A stretch of DNA of 64,000 nucleotides from Burkholderia sp. D-99 (lineage in GTDB: Bacteria; Pseudomonadota; Gammaproteobacteria; Burkholderiales; Burkholderiaceae): assembly GCF_011605345.1 (NCBI RefSeq), contig NZ_JAAOXM010000001.1:1488001-1552000 (forward strand), written 5' to 3'. The position numbers and the translations under genes are program-made. Every line of letters begins with the position of its first letter. Position 1 is the stretch's first letter. Below are positions 9,175 to 16,856 of the stretch, in pieces. Below the pieces are notes generated by a model. The model was not told where the DNA came from and made no database searches. It saw nothing but the letters and a program-made list of their open reading frames with translations.

Positions 9175-9487
9175 TTGGGTCTTGCCTCCTCGTTGGACTC
9201 CGCACGAGCCGTTCGTTGCTCGTGCGATGCGGCGCTCCGGCCAGCGGCATGACCTGCCCGCTGCGCGCGGTTTCGCGGAACGCACCGCCGAATCTTAAGG
9301 AAACTCCGGTGCGAGCACCCCTCCCCACAGGGGAGGGCCGCCCCGGCCGCGCCGCCCCCTCCGGAAATGGGTGCCTGAACCGAGGGCAATGCAGCCGGCC
9401 CCTCCATCGCGTAGCCCCCCGTATCGGGAGGGTAACCAGCGGCCGTCATCTCCGACAATCGGGCAACAGTTCACCGGACCCAACAAC
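9175..9487. promoter_or_regulatory. Divergent control region between the MaoC operon and the lyase operon
   Basis: This 313-base region must hold both promoters. It contains the long palindrome at 9201-9226, a G/C hairpin CCCTCCCC-ACA-GGGGAGGG at 9319-9337, and a second G/C-rich inverted stretch near 9415-9432. None of the TCGTCG-type palindromes found further right is present, so this pair of operons may be controlled differently. Confidence 0.55.
9201..9226. promoter_or_regulatory. Perfect 9-bp inverted repeat, candidate operator
   Basis: The arms are CGCACGAGC and GCTCGTGCG, separated by the eight bases CGTTCGTT. The repeat lies 27 bases upstream of the MaoC start at 9174, where a repressor could block the minus-strand operon, or where it could form a leader hairpin. 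The regulator is unknown. Confidence 0.4.
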
Positions 9488-10423
9488 ATGACCGAACGTA
9501 TCCGCCGCCGCCGCCGCTGCCAGCTCTCCGTACCGGGCAGCTCGCTCGCGAAGATTGAAAAGGCACTCAGCCTGAACGTCGACCACGTCTTCCTCGATCT
9601 CGAAGACGCCGTCGCACCGTCGATGAAGGATGAAGCGCGCCGCAACGTCATCGCCGCGTTCAACGAAATGGACTGGGGACGCACCGTCCGATGCTTCCGC
9701 ATGAACGGCCTGGATTCTGCGTGGGCGTATCAGGATCTGATCACGGTGGTCGAGGCCGCCGGCCACAACATCGACACGCTGATCATCCCGAAGGTCAAGT
9801 TCGTTCGCGACATTCACTTCGTCGAAACGCTGCTCGAACAGATCGAACAGAAGATCGGACTCGAACGCAAGATCGGGCTCGAGTTGTTGATTGAAGAGGT
9901 CGAAGGCGTAGGAAACGCGCGGGAACTGGCGCTGGCCAGCCCGCGCGTGGAGTCGCTGATGTTCGGGATCGGCGACTACACGCGCGCCCAAGGTGTCGAT
10001 TTCCGTGATGCGTTCGGCAAGCCACGCCACTACCCAGGCGATATCTGGCACTACCAGCGCAGCGCGATTGCCGTGGCTGCCCGCATGGCAGGTGCGGACT
10101 ACGTCGACGGCCCGTGGGCGCTGATCCCCGATGTCGACGGTTATCGCCACGAATGCCGCATGGTCAAGACGCTCGGCGGCGTGGGGAAATGGGCAATTCA
10201 CCCCTCTCAGATCCAGATCGCGACCGAAGAATTTTCGCCGTCGACACAAGAGATCGCGACCGCCGTCAGGTACCTCGCCGAATTCGAAGCCGCGAAGGCC
10301 AAGGGCATCGGCGCGATTAAGACCGCGGAAGGCGGCCTGCTCGACGTCGCGGCGGTACCTCTGCTGAAACAGGTCATCGATCAAGCGAACTTCTTCGGTA
10401 TCCCGGTTCCCGACGCGAATTGA
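9488..10423 (+). CDS. HpcH/CitE-family lyase, malyl-CoA / beta-methylmalyl-CoA lyase-like
   Basis: A 311-residue TIM-barrel lyase. It has the family opening QLSVPGSS, the metal-binding FLDLEDAVAP (35-44), a CoA/phosphate-contacting Arg in RCFRMNGLDS, and the second acidic ligand in LIEEVEGVG. The segments TLIIPKVK and ESLMFGIGDY match my memory of L-malyl-CoA lyases better than citrate lyase beta chains. The likely reaction is reversible Mg-dependent cleavage of a 3-hydroxy dicarboxyl-CoA to glyoxylate plus an acyl-CoA. The start is set by family length and the MTERIR opening; the upstream 39 codons lie in the control region. The divergent MaoC pair would supply its substrate. Confidence 0.82.
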   Translation: MTERIRRRRRCQLSVPGSSLAKIEKALSLNVDHVFLDLEDAVAPSMKDEARRNVIAAFNEMDWGRTVRCFRMNGLDSAWAYQDLITVVEAAGHNIDTLIIPKVKFVRDIHFVETLLEQIEQKIGLERKIGLELLIEEVEGVGNARELALASPRVESLMFGIGDYTRAQGVDFRDAFGKPRHYPGDIWHYQRSAIAVAARMAGADYVDGPWALIPDVDGYRHECRMVKTLGGVGKWAIHPSQIQIATEEFSPSTQEIATAVRYLAEFEAAKAKGIGAIKTAEGGLLDVAAVPLLKQVIDQANFFGIPVPDAN

Positions 10424-10538
10424 CCGCGACGAGCGGCGTCGCCTGCGAAACGCGCATGACAACGCCGCCGTCCGACATACGCGCGACAGAAGCGCACCAC
10501 AACTGCCCCGAACGATATACGGCCGAAGGAGAATCCGC

Positions 10539-11240
10539 GTGATCACGCTCTATCAGTTCGCGTCCTCCCCGCTATGCGAAAAAGTGCGTCGCATCCTTGC
10601 GTTCAAGCGCGTGGACTACCGGATCCACGAAGTGGACCGCACGAAGACCCACGAACTCAGACAGGTAAGCCCGTTCGGCAAATTTCCAGCGCTGGATGAC
10701 CACGGAACCGCCGTATGCGACTCGACGGACATCGCCCATCACCTGGAAGCACGCTTCCCCGAGCGACCGTTGATTCCGGCCGATCCCGTGCAGGCGGCAA
10801 CGGTGCACATCATCGAGGACTGGGCCGACGAGAGCCTGTACTTCTACGAGATCACGATGCGGTTAGCGTGGGAGCACAACGCTCGTCGTACCGTGCCGTC
10901 GCTGATGGCGACGCTGCCGGCCGCGCTGACCCAGGAGCAAGCGCTCGAACTGGTGCTCGACGGCGCGCGCCGCTTGGTGGCCGCGCAAGGGCTCGGCCGC
11001 AAGACGCCGGAGCAGATCGTGGCGGATGTCCGCCGGCACCTCAAGGCTGTCGCCGCCCTGCTCGATCACGGCAAATTCCTCGTCGGCAACGCGCTGACGC
11101 TCGCCGACATCGCAGTGCTAGCCCAGCTCAACTGTCTGCTGTACGCGCAGGAAGTGCGCGACGCAATCGAATCGTTTCCCCAAATCGCGGCGTGGGCCGC
11201 ACGCGTGGACACGCTGGCCAGCGCCACCGCCCCGGTCTAA
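10539..11240 (+). CDS. Glutathione S-transferase family protein
   Basis: A 233-residue GST. The N-terminal thioredoxin-fold part has SSPLCEKVRRIL at 9-20, the cis-Pro segment GKFPAL near 46-51 and the DSTDIAHHLE gamma-glutamyl-binding motif. The helical C-terminal part includes LVGNALTLADIAVLAQL. Translation starts at GTG 10539 behind AAGGAG. It lies between the lyase and an ACAD in a three-gene plus-strand operon, 13 bases before the ACAD. A glutathione-dependent isomerase or detoxification step in the pathway is possible; the reaction is unknown. Confidence 0.85.
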   Translation: MITLYQFASSPLCEKVRRILAFKRVDYRIHEVDRTKTHELRQVSPFGKFPALDDHGTAVCDSTDIAHHLEARFPERPLIPADPVQAATVHIIEDWADESLYFYEITMRLAWEHNARRTVPSLMATLPAALTQEQALELVLDGARRLVAAQGLGRKTPEQIVADVRRHLKAVAALLDHGKFLVGNALTLADIAVLAQLNCLLYAQEVRDAIESFPQIAAWAARVDTLASATAPV

Positions 11241-11253
11241 TGAAGGAGTTGTG

Positions 11254-13047
11254 ATGTACGAGTACAAGGCGCCGTTGAAGGACTTCGAGTTTACCTATTT
11301 CGATCTGTTCGACTACGAACGGCATCTCCAGACATTCCCGATGTTCTCCGGTCTCGATCGCGACGTCGTCATGAGCGTGGCGCGGGAATTCTCCCGGTTC
11401 GCCCAGAATGTCATCGCACCGTTGAATCAGAGCGGAGACGCCGAGGCCTGCCGCTTTACCGATGGCACCGTTACTACCCCTTCCGGCTTCAAGGCGGCCT
11501 ACGACCAATATGTAAAGGGCGGCTGGCCGGGGCTGGCCTATGAGGAACATGTGGGAGGCCAGGGTCTGCCGGAATCCGTCACGTTCATGCTCAATGAAAT
11601 CGCCGGCTCCGCCAACTGGGCGTGGTACACCTACCCGGGGCTGGCCCATGGCGCAAAGAATACGCTGCTCGCGCACGGCACACCCTGGCAACAGGACACC
11701 TTTCTGAAACAGCTCGTCTCCGGAGAGTGGACCGCCACGATGTGCCTGACCGAGACGCATTGCGGCACCGATCTCGGGCTGCTTCGCACGCGCGCCGAAC
11801 CCCGGCCGGACGGTAGCTACGCGATCACCGGCACCAAGATCTTCATTACCGGCGGCGAGCATGACCTGGCGCCGAACATCATCCATATCGTGCTCGCCCG
11901 GCTTCCCGATGCGCCGCCGGGGACCAAGGGCATTTCGTTGTTCATCGTGCCGAAGGTCAACGTCGACGATGCCGGCCAGCTCGCCACGCCGAATGCGGTC
12001 AAGTGCGGATCGATCGAACACAAGATGGGCATTCGCGGTTCGGCCACCTGCGTGATGAACTTCGACGGTGCCACCGGCTATCTGCTGGGCGAGCCGAACA
12101 AGGGCTTGAATGCGATGTTTGTCTTCATGAACACCGCACGTCTGGGCACGGCGATCCAAGGTGTCGCCCATGCGGAGTTCGGGTTGCAGAAATCCGCTGG
12201 TTACGCGATGGATCGCTTGCAAATGCGCGCTGCAGGTGGCGCGCAAAATCCCGACGGTCCGGCCGATCCGATCATCGTGCACCCCGACGTGCGTCGCATG
12301 CTGTTAACGCAAAAGGCGATCGCCGAGGGCGGGCGCATGCTCGTCGCCTATTGCGGTCGACTGGTTGATCAGGTCGAACACGCATCCAACGCTGCGGCGG
12401 CGCAATCCGCAACAGACCTGCTCTCGTTCCTGACGCCCATTGCCAAGGCCTTCCTCACCGAGCACGGGCTCGAAGCATCGAGTCTGGCAATCCAGTGCTT
12501 CGGCGGCCACGGCTACATCAAGGAGTGGGGTGTCGAACAGAACCTGCGCGACTGCCGGATCGCCACGCTATACGAAGGCACGACAGGTGTGCAGGCGCTC
12601 GACTTGCTCGGCCGCAAGGTTCTCGCGACGCAGGGAAAGCTGATGGCGCCCATCGTCGAAGAGATGCTCGCCTTCTGCCAGCAGCATCGTGGCCGGCCGA
12701 TGGTCGACGTTCTGAAACGCAAGTTGTCAGATCTCGAACGATTGACCGGAGAGATCGCCACGGTGGTTCGAACCAACCCCGATGCGCTCGGCTCGGCGTC
12801 CGTAGACTACCTGATGTATGCCGGCTACGTGCTGCTCAGCTGGCTGTGGGCCCGCGCAGCCATTCGCGCGGACGAAATGATCGCGGAAGGCCGGGGCGAC
12901 ACGGCGTTCCTGCGCGCGAAGGTCCACACCGCGGAATTCTACTTCGCTCGGCTGCTGCCGCGCACGGAGGCGTTGGCCCTGTCGATGCGTGCGGACGCGC
13001 AAGTGCTGATGTCCATGGATGTAGACGGCTTCCTGGCGCACGTTTGA
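11254..13047 (+). CDS. Large acyl-CoA dehydrogenase (about 600 aa, DmdC/FadE-like with C-terminal extension)
   Basis: A 597-residue ACAD of the long type, with an extra C-terminal helical domain. The opening MYEYKAPLKD and the block GLPESVTFMLNEI are typical of the DmdC-like branch. TMCLTETHCGTDLG is the FAD/substrate signature, and LYEGTTGVQALDLLG carries the catalytic Glu. The members I recall use 3-methylmercaptopropionyl-CoA or other short or branched acyl-CoAs. GGAG lies five bases before ATG 11254; a GTG immediately upstream is less likely. It is the last gene of the lyase-GST-ACAD operon. Confidence 0.88.
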   Translation: MYEYKAPLKDFEFTYFDLFDYERHLQTFPMFSGLDRDVVMSVAREFSRFAQNVIAPLNQSGDAEACRFTDGTVTTPSGFKAAYDQYVKGGWPGLAYEEHVGGQGLPESVTFMLNEIAGSANWAWYTYPGLAHGAKNTLLAHGTPWQQDTFLKQLVSGEWTATMCLTETHCGTDLGLLRTRAEPRPDGSYAITGTKIFITGGEHDLAPNIIHIVLARLPDAPPGTKGISLFIVPKVNVDDAGQLATPNAVKCGSIEHKMGIRGSATCVMNFDGATGYLLGEPNKGLNAMFVFMNTARLGTAIQGVAHAEFGLQKSAGYAMDRLQMRAAGGAQNPDGPADPIIVHPDVRRMLLTQKAIAEGGRMLVAYCGRLVDQVEHASNAAAAQSATDLLSFLTPIAKAFLTEHGLEASSLAIQCFGGHGYIKEWGVEQNLRDCRIATLYEGTTGVQALDLLGRKVLATQGKLMAPIVEEMLAFCQQHRGRPMVDVLKRKLSDLERLTGEIATVVRTNPDALGSASVDYLMYAGYVLLSWLWARAAIRADEMIAEGRGDTAFLRAKVHTAEFYFARLLPRTEALALSMRADAQVLMSMDVDGFLAHV

Positions 13048-13143
13048 TGTCCGAGAGCACCGGTCCGCGGACTTTCGACCTGGGATCGGTCTGCCCGGTT
13101 TATACCGTCGGGGCAACCCGGCAACTACGCGACGGAGACAGCG

Positions 13144-13539
13144 ATGCAATCGAAATCGAAAAAAACCATGACCAAATTCGGCTTGGCAGCTGGTGCACTC
13201 ATGATGCTATCCATCGGTGCGTGGGCACAGGGCGATGCAGCCTCCGCGGCATCCGGCAACATGTCGGTTGCATCGTCGGCGGGCGCGTCCGGCTCCGCGC
13301 AGGCGCCCACCGGCAAGAAGGCCGACCGTGCGCTGCGCCGTCAGGTCTACGCCGCAATTTCGAAGAAAAAGGACATCAGCGCCGGAAGCATCGGCGTCAC
13401 GGCGAGAAATGGCGCCGTCACCCTGACCGGCACCGTACCGGACGCCGCCCAGATCGATAGGGTCGTCGAACTCGCGAAGGGCGTGCCTGGCGTGGTTTCG
13501 GTGACCAGCAAACTCACGACCGAAAAACCCTTCCAATAA
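13144..13539 (+). CDS. BON-domain periplasmic protein (OsmY-like)
   Basis: A 131-residue exported protein. A signal peptide is evident: basic KSKKTMTK, a hydrophobic stretch GLAAGALMMLSIG, and an AWAQ cleavage region. A low-complexity Ala/Ser/Gly linker follows, then one BON domain (about 58-128) with the hallmark ITARNGAVTLTGTVPD-like strand (here VTARNGAVTLTGTVPD). BON proteins bind phospholipid surfaces and are often stress-induced. GGAGACAGCG precedes the ATG. Nothing ties it to the catabolic genes around it. Confidence 0.88.
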   Translation: MQSKSKKTMTKFGLAAGALMMLSIGAWAQGDAASAASGNMSVASSAGASGSAQAPTGKKADRALRRQVYAAISKKKDISAGSIGVTARNGAVTLTGTVPDAAQIDRVVELAKGVPGVVSVTSKLTTEKPFQ

Positions 13540-13653
13540 ATCGCGCCGAAGAATCGTTCGGCCTCGTGCGGCTCGCCGGCCATCCGTTGGCGCCAACGGT
13601 ACAGCGAACCGCTGTCAGGACATCAAAGGCATCGCCCACCGAGGATCTTCTTC

Positions 13654-15093
13654 ATGAGCCAGAAATTCGACATGTTTATCGACGGAAAGAACACGCCATC
13701 CGTCTCGGAAAAGTATTTCGATTCGATCAATCCGAATGACGGTACCGTGGTCGCTCGCGTGGCCGATGGCGTGGCCGATGACGTCGATGCTGCGGTCACG
13801 GCCGCCGCTCGTGCGCAAAAGGCATGGTCTGCCCTCAACCCACTCGCGCGCGGAAAAATCCTGCGCAAACTCGGCGAACTGATCGAAATCAACGCGGCGC
13901 ATCTAGGCAAGCTCGATTCCGACGAGATGGGGATGCCGTCGCAAATTGCACCAGCGATCGCGGCCGAGTCCGCGGCATTCTTCGAATACTACGGCGGCCT
14001 CGCCGCGTCGATTCACGGCGATACCATTCCGATCAATCCGCAGACGTTCTCGTACAACTTGTACGAACCATACGGCGTGGTCGGAATCATCACGCCCTGG
14101 AATGGTCCGCTGAACCAAGCAGCACGCAGCATCGCGCCCGCCCTCGCTGCCGGAAACACAGTTGTTCATAAGCCAAGCGAAATCACCTCTCTGTCCGCGC
14201 TGGCAATGGCGAGGCTCGCCATTGAAGCCGGCGTGCCGCCCGGGGTCTACAACGTCGTAACGGGGCACGGCGCGAGTGTCGGCACGCCACTGGTCACCCA
14301 TCCGCTGGTTCGCAAGGTCGCGTTCACCGGCTCGGTCGCGACCGGGCAACGAATCGGGGCGATCGCTGCCGAAAAGATCATGCCGCTGACGCTCGAACTT
14401 GGCGGAAAGTCGCCGAACATCGTCTTTGAGGACGCAAAGCTCGAAGCTGCCGTTCCGATGGCCCTGTTCGGTTTCATCGCTAACAGCGGGCAAATCTGCA
14501 CGTCGGGCACGCGTGTGCTCGTCCAGCGGAGTATTGTCGACAAGTTCAGCGCGCTGATCGCCGAGGCTGCGTCAGCATTTCCCGTCGGGCGCGACAACGC
14601 TTTCCCAACGCTCGGGCCGATCGCCAATCACGCGCAGTTCGACAAGATCCTCGATTTCTTCGCCAGTGCGAAACAGGAAGGCGCAGTTTGCATTGCCGGC
14701 GGCACGCGAGCGACCGGCGCAGGGCTCGACGATGGCCTCTACATCAAGCCGACGATCTTCACTGCCGTGACAGCCGACATGAGAATCGTTCGGGAAGAGA
14801 TTTTCGGGCCGGTTGGCGTGCTCATTCCGTTTGATACCGAGGAAGATGCGATCCGGATTGCGAATGATACGGAATATGGTCTTGCGTCCGGTATTTGGAC
14901 ACAGGATGTTAGCCGTGCCCATCGTGTCGCGGCGCAGCTCGAAGCGGGCACCGTGTACGTCAATACCTATCACGACCGCGCCGTGGAGGCACCTATGGGC
15001 GGCTACAAGAAAAGCGGGATCGGGCGCGAGAAAGGCATGGCCGCTTTGCACGACTACATGCAGTTGAAGAACGTTACGATGAAGCTCATCTGA
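13654..15093 (+). CDS. NAD(P)-dependent aldehyde dehydrogenase
   Basis: A 479-residue ALDH with all key residues: the oxyanion Asn in TPWNGPL, FTGSVATG for cofactor, Glu248 in LELGGKSPN and the nucleophile Cys282 in GQICTSG. It would oxidise an aldehyde to the acid. The ATG follows GAGGAT. It stands alone after the BON gene and converges on the MocR gene across a long hairpin at 15120-15153. It is one of three ALDHs in the window; the other two (21218 and 35573) are more like each other than like this one. Confidence 0.92.
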   Translation: MSQKFDMFIDGKNTPSVSEKYFDSINPNDGTVVARVADGVADDVDAAVTAAARAQKAWSALNPLARGKILRKLGELIEINAAHLGKLDSDEMGMPSQIAPAIAAESAAFFEYYGGLAASIHGDTIPINPQTFSYNLYEPYGVVGIITPWNGPLNQAARSIAPALAAGNTVVHKPSEITSLSALAMARLAIEAGVPPGVYNVVTGHGASVGTPLVTHPLVRKVAFTGSVATGQRIGAIAAEKIMPLTLELGGKSPNIVFEDAKLEAAVPMALFGFIANSGQICTSGTRVLVQRSIVDKFSALIAEAASAFPVGRDNAFPTLGPIANHAQFDKILDFFASAKQEGAVCIAGGTRATGAGLDDGLYIKPTIFTAVTADMRIVREEIFGPVGVLIPFDTEEDAIRIANDTEYGLASGIWTQDVSRAHRVAAQLEAGTVYVNTYHDRAVEAPMGGYKKSGIGREKGMAALHDYMQLKNVTMKLI

Positions 15094-15119
15094 CGAAAAT
15101 CGGACCGGGCTGCTATGAA

Positions 15120-15153
15120 TCCGTCGTTGTGGGTGCTGAATCCCAACGACGGA
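15120..15153. terminator. Long stem-loop between convergent ALDH and MocR genes
   Basis: The outer arms TCCGTCGTTG and CAACGACGGA are perfect complements, extended inward by GGG/CCC with one bulged T; the loop is about eight bases. It lies between two convergent genes, so it probably ends transcription from both sides, though no clear T-run follows either arm. Confidence 0.55.
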
Positions 15154-15265
15154 GCTGTACGACGGAAGACTCGCAGTCTGTTGTGGTATGGAGGCGGCTC
15201 AGCGCACGCCCGAGGCACTACTGACGCCCCCGAAACTGTTGGCGAGTGATCATGCGTATCGCTGC

Positions 15266-16708
15266 TCACAGCTGCGCAGTCTGCGGTGTCGACCTGAGCG
15301 CCGAGAGCTTGCCAACCTCAATCACGGCCGCCTCAATTGCGGATGACCACGGGCTGCTGTAGTTCAACCGAATGAAGTTCCGGTAGCTGTCTGTAATCGA
15401 AAACATATAACCGGGACCGATCGTGATCCCCTGCTCCAGCGCAAGCTGATACAGCCGCATCGCATCGACCTGCGCGGGCAGTTCGACCCACAGCACGTAG
15501 CCGCCGGCGGGGCTCGAAATGCGCGTGCCCTCCGGAAAGAACCGCGACACCATCGCACGCATCAGGTTCGCCTGCTGCGCATACGCCTTGCGCAAGCGCC
15601 GCAGGTGATGCTCGTAGCCGTCGCGTTCGAGAAACTCCGCGATCGCCAGTTGCGGCAACGACGGCGTCGCAAGCGTGTTCAGGAATTTCAGCTTCTCGAC
15701 CTGATCGCGATAGCGGCCCGGCAACGCCCAGCCGATCCGGTACGCGGCCGTCAGGCTCTTCGAGAACGACGAGCAATGCAGCACGATTCCGCTGCGATCG
15801 TAGGACTTCAGCGAGCTCGGATGTGTATCGCCGAAATACAGCTCGTTGTACACGCCGTTCTCGATGATCGGCATGTCGGCCTTCGTTGCGAAGTCAACCA
15901 GTTCGCGCTTGCGCTCGTCGGGCATCTGGAAGCCGAGCGGGTTCTGGAAATTCGGCATCACCATGCATGCGGCGATCGGCTGCGACTTCGCAATCGCCGC
16001 CAGCGTCGCGATATCGATCCCGTATTCCGGATGCGTCGCAACTTCAATCGCCTTCATCCCCATCCGCTCGATCGCATGCAGCATCGCGTAGAACGTAGGC
16101 GATTCCACCGCGATCGTGTCGCCCGGCTTCGCAACCGCCTGCAAGCACAGGTTGATCGCCTCCGTCGCGCCGACCGTCACGATGATCTCGTTCGGGTCCA
16201 CCGACATCCCGTTTTCCAGGTAGCGGCGCGCGATCTGCCGGATCAGCCGCGGATGGCCGGGCGGCAGCCCGTCCGTCACCCCCCACAGCGACTTGTCCCG
16301 CCCGGCCGCGTACGCGTACCGGTTTAGCTTCTCGAACGGGAATAGGCTCGGGTCCGGATACGGCGAGCCGAGCGGCACCGCGTCGTCGGTGCCGATCGAG
16401 CGCAGCGTCGACAGCACGAGCCGGCTCACGTCCACCGACGACGAAATCGCGATCGGCTTCGACGGCCGCAGCTCGCGCACCGGCGCGTGGCTGTCGTCGC
16501 GCCGCAGGTTTACGAAATAACCCGACTGCGGCCGACTTTCCAGCAGCCCGCGGCTTTCGAGCAGCAGATAGGCATGCAGCACGGTCGTGATGCTGATCCG
16601 GTGCTGCTGGCTCGCGTGCCGCACCGACGGAATCCGGTCGCCGTGCCGGTACACGCCAAGCCGGATCAAGCGCTCGATGTCGTCAGCCAGCTTCTCATAC
16701 CGTTTCAT
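15266..16708 (-). CDS. MocR-type regulator (GntR winged helix fused to an aminotransferase-like domain)
   Basis: A 480-residue two-domain regulator: a GntR winged helix at 1-70 (RIPSVRHASQQHRISITTVL, YLLLESRGLLE) followed by a fold-type I PLP domain. The PLP Lys317 is in SSFSKSLT. Unusually, the Asp that normally contacts the PLP ring nitrogen (ED in EDDVY) is Asn284 in IIENGVYNEL. The start at 16708 fits the family opening; 45 more upstream codons are open but look non-coding. It lies 148 bases downstream of pyruvate carboxylase on the same strand, and its upstream region has two TAGGTAMC repeats (about 16731 and 16800). Its targets are unknown; itself and the carboxylase gene are the simplest guess. 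Confidence 0.88.
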   Translation of the reverse strand: MKRYEKLADDIERLIRLGVYRHGDRIPSVRHASQQHRISITTVLHAYLLLESRGLLESRPQSGYFVNLRRDDSHAPVRELRPSKPIAISSSVDVSRLVLSTLRSIGTDDAVPLGSPYPDPSLFPFEKLNRYAYAAGRDKSLWGVTDGLPPGHPRLIRQIARRYLENGMSVDPNEIIVTVGATEAINLCLQAVAKPGDTIAVESPTFYAMLHAIERMGMKAIEVATHPEYGIDIATLAAIAKSQPIAACMVMPNFQNPLGFQMPDERKRELVDFATKADMPIIENGVYNELYFGDTHPSSLKSYDRSGIVLHCSSFSKSLTAAYRIGWALPGRYRDQVEKLKFLNTLATPSLPQLAIAEFLERDGYEHHLRRLRKAYAQQANLMRAMVSRFFPEGTRISSPAGGYVLWVELPAQVDAMRLYQLALEQGITIGPGYMFSITDSYRNFIRLNYSSPWSSAIEAAVIEVGKLSALRSTPQTAQL

Positions 16709-16856
16709 ACGATATTCTCGTCCACCCTTGATAGGTACTCGCCGACTGACCTGACATTGTTCCAACATACAGCATCGCACGACGATTAACCTAGCCTCGT
16801 AGGTAACCAGAATACTGCATCCGGACTTCCTCACGCTGATCACGGCGCGGCGCGCG

